DNA of 64,000 bases, from the NCBI GenBank assembly GCA_964573255.1, contig CAZNJB010000019.1:1-64000 (forward strand). Reading direction: 5' to 3'. This stretch comes from CAYNUJ01 sp964573255 (GTDB lineage Bacteria > Bacteroidota > Ignavibacteria > Ignavibacteriales > Melioribacteraceae). The translations under genes and the position numbers were made by a program. Positions 27,744 through 37,700 of this stretch are shown in pieces. Positions within the stretch are counted from its first letter, which is position 1; the number at the start of each line of letters is the position of its first letter. A model generated the notes under the pieces. That model was not told the origin of the DNA. It did not search any database and worked only from the letters and a program-made list of their open reading frames with translations.

Positions 27744-29834
27744 TTAAAAAAGGATAAAATCAGTCTCTCTCCTTTCCTCATCAATACGAACTAATTGAAC
27801 TCTTATTTTATCCCCTAAACGGTATTTTTTACCTGAACTTTTCCCTACAAGTGAATAATTTTTTTCATCGAAAATATAATAATCGTCTTCCATATCTCTT
27901 AGTTTTACTAAACCTTCTGCAAGGTTTTCACTTAATTGAATAAAAATTCCAAAGTTTGTTATTCCGGAAATAACAGCATCGAAAATATCTCCGAGATGAT
28001 TTCTCAAATATTCCATCTGTTTTAATTTAATTGAGAGTCTTTCGGCTTGAACGGCATCTCGTTCTTTATCGGATGAGTGTTCGGCAAAGTATTTAACTTG
28101 CTCTAATGAATAACGAGCTCGGCCTTGATTCTCTAAGTAGTCATAAATTAATTGATGCACAATCAAATCCGGGAATCTTCGTATAGGCGAAGTGAAATGA
28201 GTATAATACTTAAATCCCAATCCGTAATGTCCGATATTATGCTCGGAATAGATTGCTTTTGCCATAGAACGAATTGCCACTTCGTTTATAACCGCTTCTT
28301 CTTCGGTACCTTTTACTTGCTCGAGTAATAGTTGCAGTTGTTTTGTACTTGCAGAATTAATATCGAAATTATAACCGAGTGATTTAACGAAATTGCTAAA
28401 CTCAACTAATTTATCTCTATCGGGTACATCGTGAATACGGTAAATGAATGGGTAAGATGCATTATTTTTATTTTTACCAACTGTCTCGGCGATAATTTGA
28501 TTTGCCAATAGCATTAATTCTTCAATTAAGTTGTGACTTTCTTTAACTTCCTTAATTTTAATCTCAAGAGGTACACCGTTTTCATCCAAGTTGAATTTTA
28601 TTTCCGGACGGATAAAGTTAATACTTCCTTTTGCAATTCGTTTATTCCTGAGTTTTTTAGAAATGCTATTCAAAAGCAGAATCTTCTCCGCGTAATCTCC
28701 TTTACCCGTTTCAATAATTTGTTGAACCTCTTCGTAAGTAAATCTTCTGCAGCTTCTAATAATTGATTTTTTTATTGAAGATGAAACGATTTTCATTCTT
28801 GGCGTGATTTCCACAAAAACGGAATAAGTGAGTCTGTCTTTGTTAGGAAGCAGGGAACAAACATTATTTGATAATTTTTCAGGCAGCATAGGAATGACTT
28901 TTCCTACGAGATATGTTGAAGTTCCTCTTTTAAGAGCTTCCTTAAATATGTTTGTGTTTTCGTTCACAAAGTGACTTACATCGGCAATATGAATACCCAG
29001 GTAATAATTGCCGTTCTCAAGAACTTTTACTGAAACCGCATCATCGAAATCTTTTGCATCATCCGGATCAATAGTAAAAATTGTTTCTTTTCTTAAATCT
29101 ACTCTCTTTTTAATTTCAGAAGCAGGTATTTGATCGCTGATTTTTTCCGCTTCTTTAATTACTTTTTTGGGGAAGCGGTATTCTATACCGAACTCGCGAG
29201 CTATTGCTGCAATTTCTACATCGTAGGTGCCGGATACACCTAAAATCTCAGCAACTTCTCCTTCCGGATTTTGTTTGGGATCTTCCCATTTAATATTAGT
29301 TACTACGATTTTATCACCTTCTTTGGCACCTTTCAATTTATTTTCCGGGATGTAAAAATGGCGGTGAACTATTTCTTCATCGGCTATTACATAATAAAAT
29401 GAATTAGATTTATGTAGTGTGCCTATAATTTCATCACGCTTTCTTTCGATTACTTTTGTTATTTGGCCTTCAAGGTTTTTCCCTTTTTTATGCTCAAGTA
29501 AAATTACTTCAACTATATCTCCATCGAATGCAGTATGCAAAAATCTTTCTGGGATGAAAATATCCCGCATATTATAATTCTTCGGTATCACAAATCCGTA
29601 TCTGCCGTCTTTTACAAGCATCAACTGACCGATAATTTTTCCCGTTGGAGAAAAATTCAGGTAATATCGTTTACCTGATTTTGCTAGATAATCTTCCGCA
29701 ACCAATTGATGCAGAACGCTTTTTAATTTGTGATATTCGTGATCTTCTCTTACGTTTAATCTTTTCGCAATATTCTTCGATTTTAATTTCAAACCGGGAT
29801 ATTTTTTGAAAAGAGATTTTATTGCTTTTTTCAT
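27744..29834 (-). CDS. rnr: Ribonuclease R (RNB family 3'-5' exoribonuclease)
   Basis: A 696-residue exoribonuclease that degrades structured RNA. A winged-helix start and cold-shock-like domains (about 1-220) lead into the RNB catalytic domain (about 245-570), with the metal-binding aspartates in TIDPDDAKDFDDAVSVK and GIHIADVSHFV, and HFTSPIRRFPDLIVHQ further on. A C-terminal S1 domain (about 615-695; FDAVISGITNFGIFIQL) follows. It lacks the long basic tail of E. coli RNase R. The ATG directly abuts the tamB stop, so the two are co-transcribed. Confidence 0.96.
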   Translation of the reverse strand: MKKAIKSLFKKYPGLKLKSKNIAKRLNVREDHEYHKLKSVLHQLVAEDYLAKSGKRYYLNFSPTGKIIGQLMLVKDGRYGFVIPKNYNMRDIFIPERFLHTAFDGDIVEVILLEHKKGKNLEGQITKVIERKRDEIIGTLHKSNSFYYVIADEEIVHRHFYIPENKLKGAKEGDKIVVTNIKWEDPKQNPEGEVAEILGVSGTYDVEIAAIAREFGIEYRFPKKVIKEAEKISDQIPASEIKKRVDLRKETIFTIDPDDAKDFDDAVSVKVLENGNYYLGIHIADVSHFVNENTNIFKEALKRGTSTYLVGKVIPMLPEKLSNNVCSLLPNKDRLTYSVFVEITPRMKIVSSSIKKSIIRSCRRFTYEEVQQIIETGKGDYAEKILLLNSISKKLRNKRIAKGSINFIRPEIKFNLDENGVPLEIKIKEVKESHNLIEELMLLANQIIAETVGKNKNNASYPFIYRIHDVPDRDKLVEFSNFVKSLGYNFDINSASTKQLQLLLEQVKGTEEEAVINEVAIRSMAKAIYSEHNIGHYGLGFKYYTHFTSPIRRFPDLIVHQLIYDYLENQGRARYSLEQVKYFAEHSSDKERDAVQAERLSIKLKQMEYLRNHLGDIFDAVISGITNFGIFIQLSENLAEGLVKLRDMEDDYYIFDEKNYSLVGKSSGKKYRLGDKIRVQLVRIDEERRETDFILF

Positions 29835-32800
29835 TTAAAATTGTATCCTATATTTTAGTCCTAATTCGCTTATCTTCTCATCAACGCCGAATGATCGAAC
29901 AATCGGGTCTTTGCGTTCTAAACGAAATAATAAATTTGGAAGCAATTGATATTCCAATTTCAAATTTGCTTCCGATATATTTTGAATTCGTGTTGTTCCA
30001 CCTACGCTGTAGCGTATGTTTTGGTATCTGCCTGAGATAATTATTTTTGTATCCTGTCCGGTTTGATCTACTTGAATATCGCTAACTACGTCACCAACGG
30101 CAGAATTAATTATTGACGTTAGAGCCGAACCGAGGAACGAAGTTGCCGTATTTCCTAATCCGGCTAACCGGCTCTTATCATTTGCAGTTAAATCTTCTTT
30201 GAATCTGCCGATGTATATAAATAGAATAGCATCTGAAATATCGTATCTGTTATCTCTAATTTTATTTTCAATATTTCGGCTTCCTTTAAAGATAGCAATA
30301 TTTTCCGGGTTTTGCATTAAATTAGTTCCCAACTTATCGAGTGTTCCGGTAAGTTTCATCTCTACCTGAACATCGATGATATCCGGTAATTCATCAGTCC
30401 CTTGGTTGTAACTGCCGCTGTAAATGGCTGTTACGTCAAGGTAGGGATTAGTAATATCTGACTCGAATTTTATATTGCCTGTTGCATCGAATGTTTTAAC
30501 AAATTCAAGTTTGGAACCCGGTTGTAATTCCAACGCTCCCTGAGCACGAGAAACATTGTTAATGCTTTCATATTTAAGTTCTCCTTTTGCAAGAACCGAT
30601 AGTTTTTGGTTCCATATTTTGGAGAGCAAGAATTGAATTTTAGCTTCGTCTTCAATTTTTACATTAAAATTATAATCGAAATTAGATTTCTCTATTTCGA
30701 TATCGGCAATATTTTTTCGTTCGGTAATTATTTCAAGGAATTTTTTCTCTTCTCTGTCAATAAGGGATGAATCAGATTTTATCGAATATATTATTTTATC
30801 GGATGAATTGATTTCCGTTTGACCAGAAGGGGAGAGGGTTAAATCAGCTTTGGTTAATAAAATATTACCGTTAAACTCAGACTTTCCGTCTCTATAAATA
30901 TATTCCCAACTGCCTTCTGTCTTTAATACTAAGTCACCATAAAAATTGGGATTGACTTCTTTGGTTGCTTCGGATAGAACAGCCAAATTACCTTCGGCAT
31001 TAAGAACAACTTCTTCCAAATCAAATCCTTTTAGAACCGCCGAACCGCTTGCGGTAAATGTGCCGGGATAATTTGTTCTATCTGCGTTTTCAAGTTTTAT
31101 CTTATTAATGTGTACTTTGTTTTTGTCGAATTTAAGATCAATGGAATAATTATATCCTAAATTGTTTTCTGAAAAATTAAAATAACCGTTTTTAACCGAA
31201 ACGCTTCCGCCGTAAACTAAATTTTCTATATCGCCACGTACTGTTACATCTGCGGTTAGAATACCACTTATGTTTTTTGTATATGGAATGAGGTTCCCTA
31301 AAGCTGCTAAATTAAAGTTGTTTGTTCTCAAATTGAAATTAGCAAAACCCGATTTTTTCTTTTTTATTTCATTCGAAATTTCCACGGGAATATTTCCCGT
31401 TAATGTTAAGAGTGTATCGTTTGTATTATTCTCCAAATCGTTGAAAACAAAATTTATTTTCGCATTATTATTCTTTATTAGAATGTCACCGTTTAATCTT
31501 CCGAATAGGGAGTTGCTGTAACCGACGCTGTCAACAACTAAGTTGGAAGTAATTACCGGGTTGTTCAAAGTGCCGGTTAATTTCGAATTGATGGCAATAA
31601 CCGATTTAATGTCATTATCCCGTTTGCCTAAAATGAGCTGGGATAATGTATTACCTTTCATTCCCGATAATGTTAGGTTAAAATTCATTGCGCCGTTTTT
31701 ATTTAACGATCCATAGATATCAATAATAGAATTATCGGAAATCAGAGAGAGATTGTTTATATCAAAATCATTATCTGATAATTTAAATGTGATGTCTTCT
31801 TTATTATTAAATTGAATGCCTTTATAATTCACTTCAAATTCGTAGAGAGTGAATAACTCTGCGCCGGAGACTAATTCTATTTCGCCGTCAATGTAAGAGT
31901 TAAAAAGATTATCATAAGTTAAACTCGAATTGAAAAGAATAGTAGAACCGTTAAAAGCAATGTCTGCAATTACATCTTTAATTTCGTTTTGTAAAATTAC
32001 TTTATTACCGGAAATAGAAACTGAGCCGAATAGATCGTCAAAAGTTACCGATTTATTGTTACGCGTAAAATGGATATCCGAATTTATATTTGATAGAAAA
32101 ATCGGGTTGTCTTTATCGGCATTCAGTAAATAGTCAAGAATTATTTCAGAATTGATGGCGAAATTATTCTCATCATTCAAGATGGTTCCTCTTCCGGTTC
32201 CCGAAATATCAAATTCCTTTGTATCCAGTAATAATGAAATCAGTTCGAAATCCTTAAATCTAAAATTGAAATTAATTTCAAGGTCATCTAATGTATTTTT
32301 ATCTATTTCAATTTCCGGATAGGGTAATTGAGAATATTGTAAATTAGCCGGATTTAGTTCGTATAATTTATTCTCAATGATTTTAGAAATCTGGGAAGAC
32401 TGTGCAGATAAAACCTTTATAGCGCTGCTTAATTTAAAATCACCTTCAAAAGCTAAATCGATAAAATCGGAATTTAATTTGATTGAGCGGTGAGAGCCGG
32501 ATTTTGTTAAAAATAGTGTTAATCGGGAATCGTTAATATCTTTATTTGCAAATTTCGATTCGCGCATTTCGATAAAGAAATTTCCCGTCATATTATCCGG
32601 GTCCAAATCAAATCCTCCTGCAACGAATGAAAAGTTCAAATCGGTTTCATACTTTTTAATATCAGTAAAATCGTTAAGATTTAAACCTGATAAATTCCCC
32701 GTTAGATTATATGCAGGCAGATTGTTGTTTACAAAATCAATATTACCTCTAATTTCTCCTTCAGTATTATTGAACATAGAATAGAGGTCGAGTTCAATTT

Positions 32801-34307
32801 TTTTTGCATCCGCGGTGGAAGATAAATCCAAAGTATCTATAACAAAGGACCCAAACAATGAATTACTTAATGAAATATCAATATTAGCCTTCAATACTTG
32901 TGGGTCTATTCCTCTTCCTTTTACCTTGCCTCTTGAATTTAATATGGAACTTATATCTAATATTTTTTCAACATTTAATTTTTGAGTGGAAAACTTCAGA
33001 TCATACACCAATTCCGGTTGAGATACATCCAAGCGCCCTTCGATATTAATTTTTCCTTTGCCTGCTTCGGCTCCCAATTTAGTGTAAAAATTAGTAGGCT
33101 CTCCCTTAAACTTTATGTTGATATTCTTCAATGTAAATTCATTGTAATCAGGAATTCCTAATTCGGGCAATAATCTTACTGCATCGCTTTCGTTGATGGT
33201 CGAATTGATTATATTTATATCAAGAAACAAATCTTCCGGTGTATCCAGTTTTGTAACTTTCCCTTTCGCATTAATTTCCGTTGAATTCAGCACAATATTT
33301 AATTTCTCAATATCTAAATCTCCGAATTTACCATTTGCCGTTAGATCGACTTTCGGTTTTCCCTTTAAAATATCAGTGGATTCTTCAAAAGTAGATAAAT
33401 CATCAAAATCAAACGGTTCCGCTTTCAATTTTAATTTAACAGGGTAATTTTTAAAATCTGTCAAATTAATAGTGTCGAATAAATTGACCGAATCCAGTTT
33501 AGCATCAATTTGTATATCGGATAATTTAGTTTTCAATTTAAATCCGGAAACAGCAGCGCCCGAATTAGAGATTAGAAAATTCCCCTTAAGCTGTTTTATA
33601 CCGAAGTATTGAGTATTCAAGGATGCGGATAAATTGCGAATTTCAATTTCAAATAGATTCTTTTTTAAATTAGCATTTAGAACAGCATCTAAATTGAAAT
33701 TATTTAATTCTAAATCATCATAGTTAATGTATCTATAAATTGTATCTGAATTCAAATGCTGAAAATTCTTAATCACAATATTTGAATTCAAAATTTTAAG
33801 ATGTGAAAAGACAACAGAAAAGGGGAGAGTGGATTCCAGTTTTTGAAGAGAATCGATTTCTTCTTTTTCGTTTAGGCTGGTTGAATCAATTTTCAGTAAA
33901 TTATCTAAATTCCACAAACCCGGTTCAGTTTCTAATAGGTAAAAATTAATTTTATCCAATTTTATTTCTGGAACCGAAAGCTGTCTTTTAAAAAGTTCAA
34001 ATGGATTTATGTTAACTGAAAGCTCATCTATGCTGATGATGGTATCCTTCTCGTTAACAATTGAAATATCATTTATAATTAAGGATGTAAAAATTGAACC
34101 TTCTATGTTTCCGAATTGGAGTTGGCCATTGAAAGAAGAGGAATATTCCTCCTGAATTTTTTCTTTTAAGTAGTCCCGGAAAGTTTTGGTTTGAGAGAAT
34201 CCTAAAAATAAAAGAAGAATAAAAATTATAAACCCAAAAACGCCAATGAATGCGTTGATAATTTTTCTGAATAAGGAGCGTTTCGGTTTTGATTTTTTAT
34301 CTTTCAA
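29835..34307 (-). CDS. tamB: TamB/DUF490-family inner-membrane to outer-membrane bridging protein
   Basis: A 1490-residue protein with a basic cytoplasmic start, one membrane helix (about 15-36) and a very long periplasmic stretch of repeating beta-strands, ending in the DUF490 domain (about 1130-1490). The AsmA/TamB-like start FGNIEGSIFTSLIINDISI is clear. Such proteins form hydrophobic grooves that carry phospholipids between membranes or help outer-membrane protein assembly. No tamA gene is adjacent; the bamA gene is in the envelope operon to the right. Start is a TTG just after the rfaE2 stop; the resulting N-terminus fits the family. It ends with aromatic F as in outer-membrane-associated proteins. 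Confidence 0.9.
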   Translation of the reverse strand: MKDKKSKPKRSLFRKIINAFIGVFGFIIFILLLFLGFSQTKTFRDYLKEKIQEEYSSSFNGQLQFGNIEGSIFTSLIINDISIVNEKDTIISIDELSVNINPFELFKRQLSVPEIKLDKINFYLLETEPGLWNLDNLLKIDSTSLNEKEEIDSLQKLESTLPFSVVFSHLKILNSNIVIKNFQHLNSDTIYRYINYDDLELNNFNLDAVLNANLKKNLFEIEIRNLSASLNTQYFGIKQLKGNFLISNSGAAVSGFKLKTKLSDIQIDAKLDSVNLFDTINLTDFKNYPVKLKLKAEPFDFDDLSTFEESTDILKGKPKVDLTANGKFGDLDIEKLNIVLNSTEINAKGKVTKLDTPEDLFLDINIINSTINESDAVRLLPELGIPDYNEFTLKNINIKFKGEPTNFYTKLGAEAGKGKINIEGRLDVSQPELVYDLKFSTQKLNVEKILDISSILNSRGKVKGRGIDPQVLKANIDISLSNSLFGSFVIDTLDLSSTADAKKIELDLYSMFNNTEGEIRGNIDFVNNNLPAYNLTGNLSGLNLNDFTDIKKYETDLNFSFVAGGFDLDPDNMTGNFFIEMRESKFANKDINDSRLTLFLTKSGSHRSIKLNSDFIDLAFEGDFKLSSAIKVLSAQSSQISKIIENKLYELNPANLQYSQLPYPEIEIDKNTLDDLEINFNFRFKDFELISLLLDTKEFDISGTGRGTILNDENNFAINSEIILDYLLNADKDNPIFLSNINSDIHFTRNNKSVTFDDLFGSVSISGNKVILQNEIKDVIADIAFNGSTILFNSSLTYDNLFNSYIDGEIELVSGAELFTLYEFEVNYKGIQFNNKEDITFKLSDNDFDINNLSLISDNSIIDIYGSLNKNGAMNFNLTLSGMKGNTLSQLILGKRDNDIKSVIAINSKLTGTLNNPVITSNLVVDSVGYSNSLFGRLNGDILIKNNNAKINFVFNDLENNTNDTLLTLTGNIPVEISNEIKKKKSGFANFNLRTNNFNLAALGNLIPYTKNISGILTADVTVRGDIENLVYGGSVSVKNGYFNFSENNLGYNYSIDLKFDKNKVHINKIKLENADRTNYPGTFTASGSAVLKGFDLEEVVLNAEGNLAVLSEATKEVNPNFYGDLVLKTEGSWEYIYRDGKSEFNGNILLTKADLTLSPSGQTEINSSDKIIYSIKSDSSLIDREEKKFLEIITERKNIADIEIEKSNFDYNFNVKIEDEAKIQFLLSKIWNQKLSVLAKGELKYESINNVSRAQGALELQPGSKLEFVKTFDATGNIKFESDITNPYLDVTAIYSGSYNQGTDELPDIIDVQVEMKLTGTLDKLGTNLMQNPENIAIFKGSRNIENKIRDNRYDISDAILFIYIGRFKEDLTANDKSRLAGLGNTATSFLGSALTSIINSAVGDVVSDIQVDQTGQDTKIIISGRYQNIRYSVGGTTRIQNISEANLKLEYQLLPNLLFRLERKDPIVRSFGVDEKISELGLKYRIQF

Positions 34308-34308
34308 T

Positions 34309-34785
34309 TTATTTAGTATATCTTTTTAAAATAGTATTAATAATGTTGCTAGTTGACTGTTCGTTTACAAATTCGATTCTTTCAACATTGCCGCCATTGC
34401 TTTTAACGATATCTGCACCTACAATTTTACTCTCATCCCAATCGGCACCTTTTACTAAGACATCGGGTACTAACTCTTTAATTATTTCATATGGAGTATC
34501 TTCGTCAAAAAATGTAACAAAATCAACCGGCTTAAGATTTGAGATAATGAAAGCTCTCTGATTTTGAGGTACAATAGGTCGTTTGCTTCCTTTAATTCTT
34601 CTTACGGATTCGTCGGAATTCAAAGCAACGATTAAAATATCTCCGCATTCTTTAGCTTTCACTAAATAATCTACATGTCCGGCGTGTAATATATCGAAAC
34701 ATCCGTTGGTAAATACAATTTTCTTGTTTTCACTTTTTAGCTGCTTAAGAATTTGAACTAATTTTTCTCTGTTTTCAATAATCAT
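34309..34785 (-). CDS. rfaE2: D-glycero-beta-D-manno-heptose 1-phosphate nucleotidyltransferase
   Basis: A 158-residue cytidylyltransferase-fold enzyme. FTNGCFDILHAGHVDYL contains the HxGH nucleotide motif, and RIKGSKRPIVPQNQRA follows. It would add AMP to heptose 1-phosphate, giving ADP-heptose for lipopolysaccharide core. In E. coli this is the C-terminal half of HldE; here it is a separate gene overlapping the kinase gene by four bases. Specificity for heptose comes from the partner and context. Confidence 0.93.
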   Translation of the reverse strand: MIIENREKLVQILKQLKSENKKIVFTNGCFDILHAGHVDYLVKAKECGDILIVALNSDESVRRIKGSKRPIVPQNQRAFIISNLKPVDFVTFFDEDTPYEIIKELVPDVLVKGADWDESKIVGADIVKSNGGNVERIEFVNEQSTSNIINTILKRYTK

Positions 34786-35792
34786 TTTTCCATCTCTTCT
34801 ATAACAGTATTAAATAAGCGATCAATTTCTATTGGAACAATTCCTACGTCTTCACAAACCAAACCACCTGCAAAGTTTGCGAGATAAGCTGCTTCCTTTA
34901 TATCCGCTCCTGCGGAAAGTGCAACTGTAAGTGTAGAAATTACAGTATCTCCCGCACCGGAAACGTCGGATACTTTTCTTGCTTTTGTTGGAATTCTATT
35001 TATTTCATCCCCGTTTCCGAAAAGGGCAATCCCTTCTGCACCCAAAGTTAACAATACATATTCTGCATTTAATTTTCTTTTTAACTCTTTGCCGAGTCTT
35101 TCCAAATCTGTATCGTTAAGAATTTTTGTTCCGAATGCATCTTCTGTTTCTTTTTTATTCGGTTTAAATACAGAGACATTTTTGTATTCGAAAAAGTTTA
35201 AGAATTTCGGGTCAACAGTAACTAAAATATTTTTTTCGTTGCAAACTTTTATTATCCGTTCAATTAAACTTTTTGTAAGAACGCCTTTATTGTAATCTTG
35301 TAAAATCACTGCATTCAATTGACCGGAAAATTCCAGAAATTTATTGAATATTTTATCTTCAGTTTCCTCGCTTATCTCGTCCTTTTTTTCTTTATCGATT
35401 CTAACCACATGTTGATTTGCTGCAATTACTCGTGCTTTTGAAGTTGTAGGTCTGCTTTTATCAATTATTATTCCCTCCGAAGGGATTTTCGATTCCTCCA
35501 TTAACTCTTTGAACCTTTGTCCGTCACTGTCATCTCCAATTATTCCAATCGGGAAAGGGTTGGACGTTAATGTTGAAATATTCAATGCAACATTAGCTGC
35601 TCCGCCGAATCTGTAAAATTCATTTTCAATTTCAATTACCGGAACAGGAGCTTCTGGTGATATCCTTTTAGTATCGCCCCAAAAGTAACTATCGAGCATC
35701 ATATCACCGATTACGGCAATATTTTTGTTGGCAAAATTATTCTTTAATTCTTTTAATCTTTCTTCGGAAAACTTAATCATTCTTGTCCTCAA
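34782..35792 (-). CDS. rfaE1: D-glycero-beta-D-manno-heptose-7-phosphate kinase
   Basis: A PfkB-family sugar kinase, the separate counterpart of the N-terminal half of HldE. GDMMLDSYFWGDTKRISPEAPVPVIE is the heptose-kinase signature; RFGGAANVALN and the catalytic DVSGAGDTVIS follow. It phosphorylates C1 of heptose-7-phosphate. The longest form is 336 residues from 35792; a start at the internal ATG at 35780 (MIKFSEE) would cut the overlap with the upstream gene from 20 to 8 bp and is the better choice. Confidence 0.94.
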   Translation of the reverse strand: MRTRMIKFSEERLKELKNNFANKNIAVIGDMMLDSYFWGDTKRISPEAPVPVIEIENEFYRFGGAANVALNISTLTSNPFPIGIIGDDSDGQRFKELMEESKIPSEGIIIDKSRPTTSKARVIAANQHVVRIDKEKKDEISEETEDKIFNKFLEFSGQLNAVILQDYNKGVLTKSLIERIIKVCNEKNILVTVDPKFLNFFEYKNVSVFKPNKKETEDAFGTKILNDTDLERLGKELKRKLNAEYVLLTLGAEGIALFGNGDEINRIPTKARKVSDVSGAGDTVISTLTVALSAGADIKEAAYLANFAGGLVCEDVGIVPIEIDRLFNTVIEEMEK

Positions 35793-36870
35793 TTAATTTG
35801 ATAAAATCATGATCTAAATTAATTCTAACTACTCCGTCATTCGTTCCTAACCAAACGAAATCTCCGTCGTAATAAATTTTATAAATTACTTGTGGTATAT
35901 TCTTATTATAAATTGGTTTAATGGATAAATCCATTCTATCTATCACTGCTAAACCGCGTCCATATTTTTCACGGTTATTTCTATCGAATTGATAAGTAGA
36001 AACCCAAATATATTTTCCAACTTTTTCAATTGAATAAATCCCGTTGCCGGGCAAGCCGTCTTTTGTGCCCAACCTGATCCATTCGTTTTCTCTATCGAAG
36101 CGGAAAAGTCCGCCAAGATTAAATTCCGGGTTATCTATTGTTACTAATTCATCCGTTCCAATCCAGATGTAATTTTGTTCGAAAAGTATATCCGAAATTG
36201 AAACAGTTTCTCCTTGACCAAGAAAATAATTGTAACTGTTATCGAAAAAAATAATTGACGACTCTTTTTGAATACTATAACTTTTATCGTATCTAAGCAA
36301 TCCTCCTTCAGTTCCGAACCAAACCAGCGAATCACCATCGAGTTCAATTGTTTTTATCGTATTAGTTTTGTTGTTACCCTTTTGAGTTAAATCGTAATCT
36401 AAAAATCTTTTTTTGCGAATGTTAAATTCGGTTAAATACTTAAATCTTCCAATCCAAACAGCTTTGTGGTTCTTATCATATTTAATTGAGCGAATCCAAT
36501 TGCTTAACTGACCGCCTTTCCCAAATTTTCTCTTTATCCAGCGCTTTCTTTTTTTGTCGAAGATAAACAAACCATCGCTGGAACCGGCATAAACAAATTT
36601 TGAATCTGCCGCAATTGAGTAAAAGAAATTATTGGTTAAAGAACTGTTATCCATAGTAAAACTGTCCCAACGACCATTTCTTTTTGTCAATCGGATTATT
36701 CCATCCCCGTTTGTAGCAAACCAAATATATTTACCGTCATTAGTAATATCACGTACCTTTGTGCCGGATAATGCTCTATAAATAACTTCATCGCTTTGAG
36801 CAAAAATAAAATTGCTTGAAATGAAAAGGAGTAATATTAATTTAGTGGTTAATCTCATTGAATATTTCAT
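35773..36870 (-). CDS. Secreted beta-propeller protein of unknown function
   Basis: A 365-residue protein with a signal peptide (about residues 5-24). It is built from repeats of the two-component-regulator-propeller type: IWFATNGDGIIRL, VYAGSSDGLFIFD, VWFGTEGGLLRYD, IWIGTDELVTID and VWLGTNDGVVRIN. These form a periplasmic seven-bladed-like propeller as in sensor proteins, but no kinase or membrane part is attached. It leads the rfaE1-rfaE2-tamB-rnr gene run and follows a terminator. A sensor, scaffold or surface role is possible; none can be chosen from sequence. Confidence 0.78.
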   Translation of the reverse strand: MKYSMRLTTKLILLLFISSNFIFAQSDEVIYRALSGTKVRDITNDGKYIWFATNGDGIIRLTKRNGRWDSFTMDNSSLTNNFFYSIAADSKFVYAGSSDGLFIFDKKRKRWIKRKFGKGGQLSNWIRSIKYDKNHKAVWIGRFKYLTEFNIRKKRFLDYDLTQKGNNKTNTIKTIELDGDSLVWFGTEGGLLRYDKSYSIQKESSIIFFDNSYNYFLGQGETVSISDILFEQNYIWIGTDELVTIDNPEFNLGGLFRFDRENEWIRLGTKDGLPGNGIYSIEKVGKYIWVSTYQFDRNNREKYGRGLAVIDRMDLSIKPIYNKNIPQVIYKIYYDGDFVWLGTNDGVVRINLDHDFIKLIEDKND

Positions 36871-36876
36871 AATTGT

Positions 36877-36914
36877 AAAAAAGGCTGTTGCTAATATTAA
36901 GAAAAGAACAGCCC
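36877..36914 (-). terminator. Terminator of the envelope operon
   Basis: A 7-bp stem (GGCTGTT/AACAGCC) with a 17-nt AT-rich loop is followed on the minus strand by TTTTTT. It lies about 40 bp after the lplA-like gene, just before the propeller gene. Confidence 0.75.
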
Positions 36915-36953
36915 AATAATAATTGATGTATTTTAAAAAATAATAATTTATAC

Positions 36954-37700
36954 TTATATCGTCATAATTTTATTATCAGCAAACTTGATATTCCAAGTGT
37001 TTTCAAACCCATTAATTAAGCATTCGCTAAGTTTAGAATAATCAACATCAGATTGAATAATATTACTGATTGATACAGTTTTACTCAGCATTTCGTTCCT
37101 CAACTCCTCTTTGAGTTGGTCATTGGTGGTTAAATAGTCGACCAATCTTAAATGATAATCGCCAACTAAAATAGAACCGTGCTGAAGAATAACGCCGTTC
37201 ATTTTTCTTTGAGCACTGCCGATTAGTTTTTTCCCTTTATATTTTACTTCATGTCTGGCAGTTGATGAGAAGCAAATCATTCCCTTCGGTTCTTTAAGAA
37301 TAGAAGGGAAGTGGGGTTGCATAGATTCTAATTCAAGGTTGTTCATTTCCGGATGGAATAATTTTAACCCTTCAACCAAGGCAACGGAAATTTTATTGTA
37401 GAGCAATTTTGATGAATCTATTGCACTTGAAGGAATAACCACCGAGTAAGTGATTTCTTCTGCATGCAAAATAGCTCTGCCGCCTGTAGGTCTTTTAACA
37501 ACATCGATGCCGTCGGAACTGGCTTTAAGAATATCAATTTCGGCTTCATTTTGATTTGCGCCGAGGGAAATTGAGTACGGTTTCCATCTGTAGAGGCGAA
37601 AGAACGCTTCGTCACTCTTACAATTGCGGGCTAATTCAATATCGAAATCCATATTGAATTGCCCCGCATTAAAACCGTGTTCTATTAAATGCCAATTCAT
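36954..37700 (-). CDS. Lipoate-protein ligase / octanoyltransferase family protein
   Basis: A 248-residue BPL/LplA-family enzyme. RRPTGGRAILHAEEITYSV-like residues (KRPTGGRAILH) form the lipoyl-AMP binding motif, and the LIGSAQRKMNG lysine motif is present. It would attach lipoyl or octanoyl groups to the E2 and GcvH proteins. LplA, LipM and LipL share these motifs, so the exact reaction is open; a C-terminal LplA accessory domain is not evident. It overlaps lpxA by four bases and is the last gene of the lipid A operon, an unexpected place for a lipoylation enzyme. Confidence 0.85.
   Translation of the reverse strand: MNWHLIEHGFNAGQFNMDFDIELARNCKSDEAFFRLYRWKPYSISLGANQNEAEIDILKASSDGIDVVKRPTGGRAILHAEEITYSVVIPSSAIDSSKLLYNKISVALVEGLKLFHPEMNNLELESMQPHFPSILKEPKGMICFSSTARHEVKYKGKKLIGSAQRKMNGVILQHGSILVGDYHLRLVDYLTTNDQLKEELRNEMLSKTVSISNIIQSDVDYSKLSECLINGFENTWNIKFADNKIMTI

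Noticed and set aside
30470..30655. Small minus-strand frame inside tamB
   Set aside because: Lies fully inside a convincing large gene and has no supporting signal.
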